Origin: Streptomyces buecherae
GTDB lineage: Bacteria; Actinomycetota; Actinomycetes; Streptomycetales; Streptomycetaceae
NCBI RefSeq assembly: GCF_014295035.1
Contig: NZ_CP060404.1
Span: 6,240,501-6,304,500 of the forward strand
Direction of reading: 5' to 3'
DNA: 64,000 nt
A program made the position numbers and the translations under genes. This document shows, in pieces, positions 7,791 to 16,050 of the stretch; positions within the stretch are counted from its first letter, which is position 1, and each line of letters begins with the position of its first letter. The notes under the pieces were generated by a model. The model made no database searches, was not told the DNA's origin, and saw nothing but the letters and a program-made list of their open reading frames with translations.

Positions 7791-8597
7791 CACGCGGATC
7801 ACGTGGCGGGTCTGCCAGGTGTGTTGCGTGGCCGGGCCGTAGGCGCTGTGGAGACCACGAGTCTGCGGGAGCCGCCGGGGCAGGCCGCGTTTGTCCGCAG
7901 GGCGGTGTCGGAGGCCGGCGTGCGGCACCTCGAAGCGGCACCGGGCGAGCGCCGTCGCACCAGCGGCCTCTCCTGGCAGGTGCTGTGGCCCCCGCGCGTG
8001 GCACCCGGGCCCGTGGTGTCCGGACCCGTGACGTCCGGGCCCGTGGCGCCGACGGGCGACCCCTCGGGCGCCCCCTACACCGCGAGCCCGGGAGGCACCC
8101 CGGCCCTTTCCGACAGCGCCGGCACGGTGGACACGAGTGCCGTCACCGGAGCAAACGACGCCAGCGTCACCCTGCTCGTGCGCACGGCTGGGCTGACCCT
8201 GCTGCTCCTCGGCGACCTGGAACCGACGGCGCAGCGCGCACTGTTGGCAGCCCACCCAACCCTCGGTCCGGTCGACGTGCTGAAGGTCGCGCACCACGGA
8301 TCGGCCCATCAGGATCACCAGTTGCTGCGCAGCCTTCGCCCGCGACTGGCACTCATCTCGTGCGGCGCGGACAACCCGTACGGCCATCCCGCCCCGCGCA
8401 CCGTGGCCGCGCTGCGCGAACAGGGGGCGCGGGTGCTGCGTACCGATGTCGACGGCGCGGTGGCCATCACCGGAGCCGGTGGTGCGCCGAAGGCGTCGAT
8501 CAGAGGGCGCAGGCGTGGTGGTAGGAGTTTGCCTTCGCGGAGCAGGGGAGGTGTTGATGCGCCCTCAGCAGCACTTCGGCGTTCGCGCCGTTCATGA
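7791..8597 (+). pseudogene. comEC: ComEC 3' part (C-terminal metallo-beta-lactamase domain remnant)
   Basis: Resumes exactly at HADHVAGLPG, the second half of the metal motif, and carries the rest of the ComEC hydrolase-like domain. Visible landmarks are LLVRTAGLTLLLLGDLEP, VDVLKVAHHGSAHQD and ALISCGADNPYGHP, all typical of ComEC C-termini. A low-complexity segment (VVSGPVTSGPVAPTGDPSG) sits in the middle. The frame could be started from the ATG at 7761 inside the element end, giving a 278-aa fusion, but without the membrane channel. The open frame runs about 98 bp into the convergent PstS-like gene, and the last 30 residues (RGRRRGGRSLPSR...) look non-native, so the original stop may be displaced. 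Confidence 0.87.
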
Positions 8598-10011
8598 AGG
8601 ACAGGAACTTGGCGGTCAGGGAGCCGTCACGGGGCTCTCGGTAGGTGTAGAGGCGCTCGGTCGCCCAGAACGGGTAGCTGTCCGGCTTGTTCAGTACGAT
8701 TTCCGGCGCCTTCCCGTTGAGTTGAACGGCGGTGAGAGCACGGCGAGAGCTCGCGGAGTACGTCTCCGCGTAACCGATCGCCCCTGGCGCCCCCTCGATG
8801 GCGTCCAAGGCGGACTCCGTGTCCGAAGCCTCGCAGTGCCGGGAGCGGGAGGACGGCTGGTTGTTCCTGGTGGTGCAGTCGGAAAGCCCGATGAGCTGGC
8901 CGGTGGGTATGCCCTCCAGCACCTCCCGTTCGAAGGTGATGCGGGTGCCGGACTGGGAGTCCCGGGTGATCAGGCTGATCGGCAGGTTCTTGCCGCCCAC
9001 GTCTTTCCAGTTGGTGTGTTTGCCGCTGAAAATCCCGCGCAGTTGTTCCGTGGTGAGGTCCTTGACGCCGCTCCCACGGTTGACCACCACGCTGAGCGGG
9101 ACGACGCTGACCGGCCGGTGTGCGGTCAGGCCCTTGTAGCTGTTGGTCTCTGGGGCCCGTACATCCGACATGGCGATGAAGGCGGGCTGGCGGTCGGGGT
9201 CTTCGCGGCCGGCGTGACTCAGGTTCCTGAGCCCGTTCAGGCTGCCGTTGGCGCGCACTTCGATCTCGGCCCCTGGGCACTGCTTCTGGTAGTCGTTGGC
9301 GATGGCCCTCATCGGCTTGGCGAAGGCGGTCGAGCCGTCGATGACCAACTCGCCCGCGGCGCAGACCGGATCGGCTGGTGCGTCGCTGGAGTTGCGGATG
9401 AGCAGTCCCCCGAGCAACCCCATCAGGATGATGAACACCCCACCCAGGGCGAGGCTCAGCTTGCTGGGTCCGCGACGCTGCGCGTTGCGTCGGATGGAGC
9501 CGCCGCTGAGGAAGCCGCCCATCGTCACCCGATCGCCGTCCCCGGTCAGCAGGACCAGAAGTTTGAAGTGATCCCTGCGGTTGAGCGGCACTTTCGGCAG
9601 GGTGAGTCGGTCGCCCGCCACGCGCAGCCCGTTGTTCCGCGTCAGCATCGAACGCAGCGAGGCGTCGGTCTCGGTTACCGTCACCGCCTGGATCGTGCGC
9701 CCGGGGAACTCGACGACGAGGGGCTCCTGGTAGTCGTGGCGCATGATGTCCTTGCTGCCGTCGTTCTCGACCCGCAGCAACGCCACGGTCGCGTCCGTGA
9801 CCTCCTGCTCGTTCAGCAGCAGCCGAAGCTGCACGATGTCGTGAGCCGCCTGAGGGTTCATGCTGACCGCGGTGTCCATCTGCACCCGGTAGCCGATGCG
9901 TTTGCGACCCGGGAGGAAGCGCTCGACCGCCCAGACCGCGCCAGTCAGCACCAGGCCGGCGGCTGCCAGGATCGTCTCGGTGTCAGGGACCGCCACAGCA
10001 ACCTCGCACAC
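8500..10011 (-). CDS. Membrane-anchored PstS-like substrate-binding protein
   Basis: A 503-aa protein starting at a GTG. Hydrophobic segments occur at about residues 12-30 (ILAAAGLVLTGAVWAVERFL) and 183-203 (LSLALGGVFIILMGLLGGLL). The C-terminal 300 residues form a periplasmic-binding domain of the phosphate-binder type, with DGSTAFAKPM, LSVVVNRGSGV, LRGIFSGKHTNWKD and RDSQSGTRITFE. PstS proteins bind phosphate for ABC import, but no pst transporter genes are adjacent. The cytoplasmic N-terminal region suggests sensing or another binding role. It overlaps the 3' end of the comEC remnant by about 98 bp. Confidence 0.75.
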   Translation of the reverse strand: MCEVAVAVPDTETILAAAGLVLTGAVWAVERFLPGRKRIGYRVQMDTAVSMNPQAAHDIVQLRLLLNEQEVTDATVALLRVENDGSKDIMRHDYQEPLVVEFPGRTIQAVTVTETDASLRSMLTRNNGLRVAGDRLTLPKVPLNRRDHFKLLVLLTGDGDRVTMGGFLSGGSIRRNAQRRGPSKLSLALGGVFIILMGLLGGLLIRNSSDAPADPVCAAGELVIDGSTAFAKPMRAIANDYQKQCPGAEIEVRANGSLNGLRNLSHAGREDPDRQPAFIAMSDVRAPETNSYKGLTAHRPVSVVPLSVVVNRGSGVKDLTTEQLRGIFSGKHTNWKDVGGKNLPISLITRDSQSGTRITFEREVLEGIPTGQLIGLSDCTTRNNQPSSRSRHCEASDTESALDAIEGAPGAIGYAETYSASSRRALTAVQLNGKAPEIVLNKPDSYPFWATERLYTYREPRDGSLTAKFLSFMNGANAEVLLRAHQHLPCSAKANSYHHACAL

Positions 10012-10183
10012 ATGGTCGTACAGGGATGCGAGAAATCTACGAAGGACGTTCGTACTCCGCGCCCGCTTGGCTGGGCCAGCACCAGAGATTCATCTACTGG
10101 CCGCCAGGTGTCGTCCATTTGGTATGCGCATGACCCCTGTACGGGCCGTGGTAAAGAAGTCTTTCTAAAACTAGCTGCAGAAG
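10012..10183. promoter_or_regulatory. Divergent promoter region of PstS-like and ArsR-like genes
   Basis: A 172-bp divergent gap that is unusually A/T-rich for this genome near its right end. A dyad AAAGA-AG-TCTTT at 10153-10164, followed by TAAAACTAG, lies just upstream of the ArsR-like start and could be an autoregulatory operator. No consensus promoter could be fixed by eye. Confidence 0.35.
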
Positions 10184-11017
10184 ATGCCAGAACGCGGCGA
10201 AGGTGCCACCCAGGGATCAGCACGATCCGCCGCCTCACACCCGGCACAACACACGGCACGCGAGACACCGTTGACCGACGCCCGCGCCCTGCGCGCGTAC
10301 GCGCATCCCACGCGGATGCGTCTGGTCGGCCTGCTCCGCGCCCAGGGGCCCCGCACCGCGACCCAGGCGGCCGATCTGATCAACGAGTCCGTGGCCAGTT
10401 GCTCCTACCACCTGCGGATGCTCGCCAAGTACGGCCTGGTCGAGACGGCGGCGGGCGGTCGAGGCAGGGAGAAGCCGTGGCGTGCCACGGCGCGCCTCAC
10501 GCAGTGGCCCACTCACTCTCCGGAACCGGCCGTGGCCGAAGCGGCGGAAGCGGTGGAACTCGCGGCTGTGGAGCGGTACTCCGAGCTGCTCAGCGCCGCG
10601 ATCGAGACGCGCCGCACGCTATCGCGGGTCTGGCAGGAGGCCGGTGGGATCAGCGACGTCCTGCTGTACCTGACCGCGGGCGAACTGTCCGCCATCCAGC
10701 AGCAGATCGACGCGTTGCTGCGCCCCTTCGAAGCGCGCGAGACGCGACCGGACTCCCGACCGCCTGGGGCCCGACTCGTGCAGGTCATCCGGGCGGGCTT
10801 CCCGGTGCCGCAGGTGACAGCGTCGGGGCCAGCCCAGGAGGCGAGCCGGGCCACCGACGTGGCAACGACAAGGAGTGGAGCAGTGGAGGCCACACCGGCG
10901 GTGGACAGCGGCGGGCCGCGGCTGGGCAACTCCGCAGGAACGAAGCCGACAGAGGCGAACCCGGCAGCGACGGGCACGGCAGCAGTGAGCGACATTCCGA
11001 ACCCGGAGGGCACGTGA
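10184..11017 (+). CDS. ArsR-family winged-helix transcriptional regulator
   Basis: A 277-aa protein. Residues about 30-105 form a winged helix: DARALRAYAHPTRMRLVGLL, then ATQAADLINESVASCSYHLRMLAKYGLVE, typical of ArsR-type regulators without the metal-binding cysteine pair. The middle contains a helical segment (VELAAVERYSELLSAAIETRRTL), and the last 90 residues are Ala/Gly/Thr-rich and probably disordered. The stop overlaps the GTG of the following MFS gene (GTGA), so it most likely regulates that exporter. The true start could lie downstream, because no clear ribosome-binding site precedes 10184. Confidence 0.75.
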   Translation: MPERGEGATQGSARSAASHPAQHTARETPLTDARALRAYAHPTRMRLVGLLRAQGPRTATQAADLINESVASCSYHLRMLAKYGLVETAAGGRGREKPWRATARLTQWPTHSPEPAVAEAAEAVELAAVERYSELLSAAIETRRTLSRVWQEAGGISDVLLYLTAGELSAIQQQIDALLRPFEARETRPDSRPPGARLVQVIRAGFPVPQVTASGPAQEASRATDVATTRSGAVEATPAVDSGGPRLGNSAGTKPTEANPAATGTAAVSDIPNPEGT

Positions 11018-12504
11018 ACATTGCCGGAAGAGTGCCCGCGCTGCTGCGCCAAGGCCCGTTCCGCCGGTACTGGGTTGGCCAGAGCGTCTCCCTGGTCGGG
11101 GACCAGATCTCCCTGCTGGCGCTGCCCCTTGCCGCGGTGATCATCCTGCATGCCGACGCGGCCGAGATGGGGTGGCTCGCCACCGCGCAGTTGCTGCCCG
11201 CGCTGCTGTTCTCCCTCGCTGCCGGGTCCTGGGTCGACCGGCGCGCCAGCCGTCGTCGGATCATGATCGTCTCCGATCTCGCGCGAGCCGGGCTCATCGC
11301 GTCCCTGCCCGTCGCGTACGCCTTCGACCTCCTCAGCCTCACCCAGCTCTACCTCACGGCCTTCGCCGTCGGCTCGCTGACCGTGCTCTTCGACGTCTGC
11401 AACGCCACGCTGTTCGTCGCGCTGGTCCCCGGTACGCGCTACGTCGAGGCCCACTCGCTGATCAACGGCAGCCGTTCGCTCGCCTACGTGGCGGGGCCGA
11501 GCGCCGGCGGCTTCCTCGTGCAGCTGCTGGCCGCTCCCCTCGCGCTGGTCGCCGACGCGTTCACCTACCTGTTGTCGGCGCGGTGCCTCACCAGGATCGA
11601 CCCTGTCGAACCGCCGCCCTCGGCGCCGGCCAAGGGGCACTTCACGGCCGGGTTGCGGTGGATCATGCGCTCACCCGTCATGCGCGCCACCTTCGCCGCC
11701 TCCTCCACCATCCAGTTCTTCAACTTCATGTTCCACACCCTCTTCGTCCTCTACGTCACCTCAGAACTCGGGCTCGGTGCTGGCCTGCTCGGCATCGTGC
11801 TCGCGGTGGGGGCGGCCGGCGGGCTCGTCGGCGCGGCCACCGCGGGACGGGTGACCCGCCGCCTGGGCATCGGCCGCGCCGCCGTCCTGGGGTACACCCT
11901 CTTCTCCGCTCCGCTGCTGCTCGTGCCGCTCGCGGGCGGGCCGACGCCGGTCGTCCTGGGACTGCTCTTCCTCGCGGAACTGGGCTCCTGCGTGGGCGCG
12001 ATGATCGCCGACGTCTCCGTCAGCTCACTGCAGGCCGCGCTCATACCGGACGCGCTGCGCGCCCGGGTCACCGGCGCCTACCGCACTCTCACCCACGGCG
12101 TTCGCCCCCTGGGCGCCCTCACCGCAGGCGCGCTCGGGACGGCCATCGGACTGCGCCCCACCCTGTGGATCGGGACAGCGGGTGCCCTGCTGTGCCTGCT
12201 GTGGGTCCTGCCGTCGCCGGTGCCGCACATACGCGAGTTGCCCACACCCGAAGCCGAGGTTGTCGCCGGCTCCGCCACCACGGCCGAGGCGCGGGGTGAG
12301 CACGGGCTCGGGACGGATTCCGAGGCCGAGTCGCGGACCGGGGGAGGGCTGGGAACCGAGGCCGGACCGGGGAGGGAAGCCACACCGGAGACCAAGGCCG
12401 GGCCGGGGAACGGGACCGGGGCCGAGGCAGGAGTGGAGCCCGGGGTCACGACGGAGGCCATGGCGCCCCCGGAGAGAGAAGGGCTCCCACGGCAGAAGGG
12501 GTGA
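11014..12504 (+). CDS. MFS transporter, enterobactin-exporter/MFS_3-like
   Basis: A 496-aa integral membrane protein translated by GTGA overlap with the ArsR-like gene. The start FRRYWVGQSVSLVGDQISLLALPLAAV, the conserved loop GSWVDRRASRRRIMIVSDLARA between helices 2 and 3, and the second-half repeat GRVTRRLGIGRAAVLGY are typical of 12-helix drug and siderophore exporters. The last 90 residues (from about PTPEAEVVAGS) are a Glu/Gly/Thr/Pro low-complexity cytoplasmic tail, unusual for the family. The substrate is unknown; coupling to a regulator suggests inducible efflux. Confidence 0.85.
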   Translation: MNIAGRVPALLRQGPFRRYWVGQSVSLVGDQISLLALPLAAVIILHADAAEMGWLATAQLLPALLFSLAAGSWVDRRASRRRIMIVSDLARAGLIASLPVAYAFDLLSLTQLYLTAFAVGSLTVLFDVCNATLFVALVPGTRYVEAHSLINGSRSLAYVAGPSAGGFLVQLLAAPLALVADAFTYLLSARCLTRIDPVEPPPSAPAKGHFTAGLRWIMRSPVMRATFAASSTIQFFNFMFHTLFVLYVTSELGLGAGLLGIVLAVGAAGGLVGAATAGRVTRRLGIGRAAVLGYTLFSAPLLLVPLAGGPTPVVLGLLFLAELGSCVGAMIADVSVSSLQAALIPDALRARVTGAYRTLTHGVRPLGALTAGALGTAIGLRPTLWIGTAGALLCLLWVLPSPVPHIRELPTPEAEVVAGSATTAEARGEHGLGTDSEAESRTGGGLGTEAGPGREATPETKAGPGNGTGAEAGVEPGVTTEAMAPPEREGLPRQKG

Positions 12505-12605
12505 CCAGAAGCGAGGCCCGGGGCGAGGTAGCGGCGGAAGCCGGACCGAGGCCGCGGAACCCCGCCGCCCGAGGCAGCGGGCGCCCCCGCCGCCCGACGC
12601 CACCT

Positions 12606-12884
12606 TCACCCCGCCTCGTGCCACCCGTCGTACTCCGCGGCGAAGGCGTCGAGCGCCGGCACGGCGAGGGCCGCCTCCGGGTCCTCGATCACGACGAGCC
12701 ACTGGGCGTCCTCGGCGTCGTCCTCTCCGGCCAGCGCCTCCCGTACGACCTGCGGTTCCTCGCTGAGCCCGAAGCGGTCGACGACCTCTTGGGCCGCGTC
12801 CTCGGCGGCGTCGCGGTCGGGGAGAACCAGCAGGTGACGGGTCGCGGGTTCGGGCTGCTCGTCGGTCAGGGGTCGTGCGCTCAC
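12606..12884 (-). CDS. Small acidic conserved hypothetical protein
   Basis: A 92-aa, GTG-initiated, strongly acidic soluble protein (RHLLVLPDRDAAEDAAQEVVDRFGLSEEPQVVREALAGEDDAEDAQWLVVIEDPE). The predicted alternation of helix and strand, with the VVIEDP segment, suggests a small ferredoxin-like fold. It sits beside holA and is convergent with the MFS gene. I do not recognise a function; the regular codon use and third-position G/C support it being a real gene. Confidence 0.65.
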   Translation of the reverse strand: MSARPLTDEQPEPATRHLLVLPDRDAAEDAAQEVVDRFGLSEEPQVVREALAGEDDAEDAQWLVVIEDPEAALAVPALDAFAAEYDGWHEAG

Positions 12885-13271
12885 CGGCCCATTGTGCGCG
12901 ACGGCGGACGAGCGCTCCGGACCACCCCGCGAGACGGACCACCCCGCGAGACGGGCGACCTCGCGAGACGGCCCCCCCCCCCGCGAGACGGGCGACCCCG
13001 CGCGAGCGCCTATCCACGCGCCCTCGCGAGCGCCGCACTGTGGCTCGACCTGAAGGCGACGACGGCCGGCCCCCGGGCCCGAGCGAGGGGCGAGCGGGGG
13101 CCGACGCGGGCCGCGTACCCAATGGACGAGCGAAGGGCGTAGGACGGAGAGGGACAGCCGTAGGCGTGGGGGAGAGGAGGGGCAGGGACGTGCGAGAAGG
13201 GGTGAGCGTGGGCGGGAGTGGGAGCGGGCTGGTCGTCCGGTGTGTCAGTGGCCCGTGGGATGCTGTGAGCG
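12885..13271. repeat. Divergent intergenic gap with degenerate tandem repeats and a C11 run
   Basis: 387 bp between the small hypothetical gene and holA. Four copies of a roughly 17-19-bp unit built on CGCGAGACGG occur at about 12921-12992, with a run of eleven C at 12972-12982 inside the array. The rest (13010-13271) is GC-rich with no recognised gene; promoters for both flanking genes must lie here but none is clear. Confidence 0.6.
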
Positions 13272-14261
13272 ATGGCCAAGAAGACGACGACCGACGATCC
13301 GCTCGCCCCCGTGACGCTGGCCGTGGGCCAGGAGGACCTGCTGCTCGACCGCGCCGTGCAGCAGGTGGTGGCGGCTGCGCGTGCCGCCGACCCCGACACG
13401 GACGTGCGCGACCTCGCCCCGGACGCGTTGCAGCCGGGCACCCTTGCCGAGTTGACCAGCCCGTCGCTGTTCGCCGAGCGCAAGGTCGTGGTGGTCCGCT
13501 CCGCGCAGGACCTCTCCGCCGACACGATCAAGGACGTGAAGGGGTATCTCGCGGCGCCGGCCGAGGAGATCACGCTCGTTCTGCTGCACGCGGGAGGGGC
13601 GAAGGGCAAGGGGTTGCTCGACGCGGCTCGCAAGGCCGGGGCGCGCGAGGTCGCCTGCCCCAAGATGACCAAGCCGGCCGACCGACTGGCGTTCGTACGG
13701 TCGGAGTTCCGCGCCATCGGCCGTTCCGCCACGCCGGAGGCGTGCCAGGCCCTGGTCGACGCCATCGGCAGCGACCTGCGGGAGCTGGCCAGCGCCTGTA
13801 CCCAGCTCACCGCCGATGTCGAGGGCACCATCGACGAGGCGATCGTCGGGCGCTACTACACGGGCCGGGCCGAGGCGTCCAGCTTCACCGTGGCCGACCG
13901 CGCGGTCGAGGGACGGGCGGCGGAGGCGCTGGAGGCGCTGCGCTGGGCGTTGGGTACGGGGGTGGCCCCGGTGCTCATCACCAGCGCGTTGGCGCAGGGG
14001 GTGCGCTCCATCGGCAAGCTGGCCTCGGCCCCGCGCGGTGCGCGCCCCGGCGATCTCGCCCGCGAGCTGGGCATGCCGCCGTGGAAGATCGACCGGGTGC
14101 GGCAGCAGATGCGCGGCTGGTCAGCGGATGGCGTGGCCATGGCGCTGCGGGCGGTGGCCGACGCCGACGCGGGGGTCAAGGGCGGTGGCGACGACCCGGA
14201 GTACGCGTTGGAGAAGGCCGTGGTCGCCGTGGCCCGGGCCGCCCGTTCCGGCCGCGGCTGA
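13272..14261 (+). CDS. holA: DNA polymerase III subunit delta
   Basis: A 329-aa clamp-loader subunit that opens the beta sliding clamp during replication. Recognisable blocks are the N-terminal domain start (LAPVTLAVGQEDLLLDRAVQQV), LTSPSLFAERKVVVVRSAQDL, the DLRELASACTQLTADVEGTI segment and the C-terminal collar region (AEALEALRWALGTGVAPVLITSALAQGVRS, GMPPWKIDRVRQQM). The length is normal for actinobacterial HolA. In Streptomyces it usually follows comEC closely. Here the mobile element and several other genes lie between them, although only genes from 989 to 7790 belong to the element. Confidence 0.92.
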   Translation: MAKKTTTDDPLAPVTLAVGQEDLLLDRAVQQVVAAARAADPDTDVRDLAPDALQPGTLAELTSPSLFAERKVVVVRSAQDLSADTIKDVKGYLAAPAEEITLVLLHAGGAKGKGLLDAARKAGAREVACPKMTKPADRLAFVRSEFRAIGRSATPEACQALVDAIGSDLRELASACTQLTADVEGTIDEAIVGRYYTGRAEASSFTVADRAVEGRAAEALEALRWALGTGVAPVLITSALAQGVRSIGKLASAPRGARPGDLARELGMPPWKIDRVRQQMRGWSADGVAMALRAVADADAGVKGGGDDPEYALEKAVVAVARAARSGRG

Positions 14262-14605
14262 CCCCGCCCCAGGGCCCGTCGGCACGCGCGGGGGCCGCGC
14301 GGTGCGCGGCGGCGCCGGTGGTGGGCGCGCCCACGGGGCGAGTTCGGCCATCCGGAACGCCGTGCCGCGCGATGCCGCCCGACGTGGCCGCCGACACGCG
14401 GCTCACGGCCCCTCACCGCGCCCGGCGCCTGACCTCGCGTGTCGCGTCCTCCCCGAAGCGCCGCCGCGAGGCGGTCGCTCCAGGGAGGCCATGCGTACGC
14501 GAAACCCTCCGGAGGAGGTCAGGGGCGCACGGAACCCTCCGGACCGGCGAGGGCGGGCCTCGGCTACCGCCGGGTCGACGGAGCCGGGGAGCAGAGGCGG
14601 GAGGG
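14262..14605. other. Convergent intergenic region, no gene recognised
   Basis: 344 bp of very GC-rich DNA between convergent holA and the membrane protein gene. Short open frames run through it on both strands, but none resembles a protein family. No clean terminator hairpin was picked out. Confidence 0.5.
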
Positions 14606-15619
14606 TTACTCCGACTCGTCCTGCGGCAGCGGTTCCTGCTTCTGCCAGTGCTCCATGGTGGACTTGGCGCTCTCCGAGAGCATCTCGGTCACCTTCTTGC
14701 TGTCCGGCGGGGTGACGCTGGAGCTGCTGGAGATGTAGTTGGACCAGGACAACTGGTACGTCATCCAGCCGTCGCGGACCCCGAGGATCACGTAGCTGCC
14801 GTCGTCCTCACCGTCCTTCTCCACCTGCGTGACCACGTACGCCTCGTCGCCGAGGTCGGGAACCGGGGCGACCTTGTACGTGTACGTGGTCCCGCGCTGG
14901 TTCTCGTAGGCGCGGTACTGGGCCTCGAACTCCGGCTCCGGGTCGGTCTCGCGGTGGAGCAGGGCCGACGTGGAGAGCCAGGTCGAGGCGTAGTCGGAGC
15001 TGCTGGTGTTCTCCGCCTCCAGGTCGGTGTTGCACTGCATCGTGTCGAGCGCCTCGTGCTCGGTGCCGCTCGCCAGCGGGTTCTTCTTCTCCCCGGTCGA
15101 CTCCTCCTTGCTGAACCCGGCCTTCTTGATCGGGGCGTAGTCGGTGTAGCTGCACAGATTGCCGGTGTAGGCGTAGCTACCGAGTTCGGGCTCCGGGTCG
15201 CCCTCGAAGCCGCCCGTGGCGAAGGTGACGCCGGCCCAGACGGCCGAGGCCACCACCGCGCCGCCCAGCGCCCACAGCGGTCCGCGCTTCTTCGCGCCGC
15301 TGGAGGGCGCGGCGGGCGCGGGAGCCCCCGGGCCGTAACCGGCCGCGACCTGACCGGGATACGGGCTCGCGGGCTGTCCCAACGGGCCGGGCGTCTGACC
15401 TGGCGGCTGAGTCGGCACGCCGCCGGGCATCGTCGGGTGCGCCGCGGCGGACTGTCCTGGCTGCCCGGGCTGCGAGCCGGCCGGAGCGGGCGGATACGCG
15501 TACGGATGGGGCGCTGGTTGGCCCGGTTGTTGCCCGCCCGGCTGCTGCGCTGGGACGTTTCCGTACGGGTTCGACGGTGGCTGGGCGTACGGATTGGGCT
15601 GATCCCCCGGTGTCGACAT
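14606..15619 (-). CDS. Pro/Gly-rich single-span membrane protein
   Basis: A 337-aa protein. The ATG at 15619 gives MSTPGDQPNPYAQPPSNPYG, followed by about 110 residues of Pro/Gln/Gly/Ala-rich cytoplasmic sequence. One transmembrane helix (GPLWALGGAVVASAVWAGVTFA) precedes an acidic extracellular domain of about 200 residues with two cysteines (GNLCSYTDYAP, DTMQCNTDLEAE) that may form a disulfide. The layout is common among Streptomyces envelope proteins of unknown function. No enzymatic motif is visible. Confidence 0.75.
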   Translation of the reverse strand: MSTPGDQPNPYAQPPSNPYGNVPAQQPGGQQPGQPAPHPYAYPPAPAGSQPGQPGQSAAAHPTMPGGVPTQPPGQTPGPLGQPASPYPGQVAAGYGPGAPAPAAPSSGAKKRGPLWALGGAVVASAVWAGVTFATGGFEGDPEPELGSYAYTGNLCSYTDYAPIKKAGFSKEESTGEKKNPLASGTEHEALDTMQCNTDLEAENTSSSDYASTWLSTSALLHRETDPEPEFEAQYRAYENQRGTTYTYKVAPVPDLGDEAYVVTQVEKDGEDDGSYVILGVRDGWMTYQLSWSNYISSSSSVTPPDSKKVTEMLSESAKSTMEHWQKQEPLPQDESE

Positions 15620-16050
15620 GGCGTGCACATTACCCGACCCCCCAAGCCCCGCCGGTGCCGTCCGCGGCATCGCTTCCGGACCGCGACATTCACCGCGTCG
15701 CGCCCCCCCTATACCCCCCACGGCGCGCCGCACGCGCCCCGACAGCCGCCCCCCGGGCACCGTTCGCACGCCACCACGACGCGGGCCACGGGGCCTCGCA
15801 CCCCACCACCTCGTACGCTCCCCGGCACCCGCCACCACCTCGTACGCCGGCTCGCAGAGGCATCACCGCCGGGTACGCCCCCGGTGCGCCGGGCGGTCGG
15901 TTCCCCGCGCGGGCGGTAGGGGGAAGCTCCGCCTCCGGAAGGGGCGGGCCGGGCGGCCGTGGTGGGAAGGACAAAGGGCAGCGTCGATCGCGGCCTGGCG
16001 GCGCGCGGTAGGGCACCCTGTCGACCCGCTCACGGAGGAGCGCACCACCC
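15620..16050. other. Divergent intergenic region
   Basis: 431 bp between the membrane protein and the SGNH hydrolase, which diverge. It contains CCCC-rich pyrimidine stretches on the plus strand and, at its right edge, ACGGAGGAGCGC, the ribosome-binding site of the hydrolase. No RNA gene or additional reading frame could be supported. Confidence 0.5.

Noticed and set aside
8446..11013. In-frame extension upstream of the MFS gene
   Set aside because: It reads through the PstS-like and ArsR-like genes in another frame. The GTG at 11014 starts the conserved MFS sequence.
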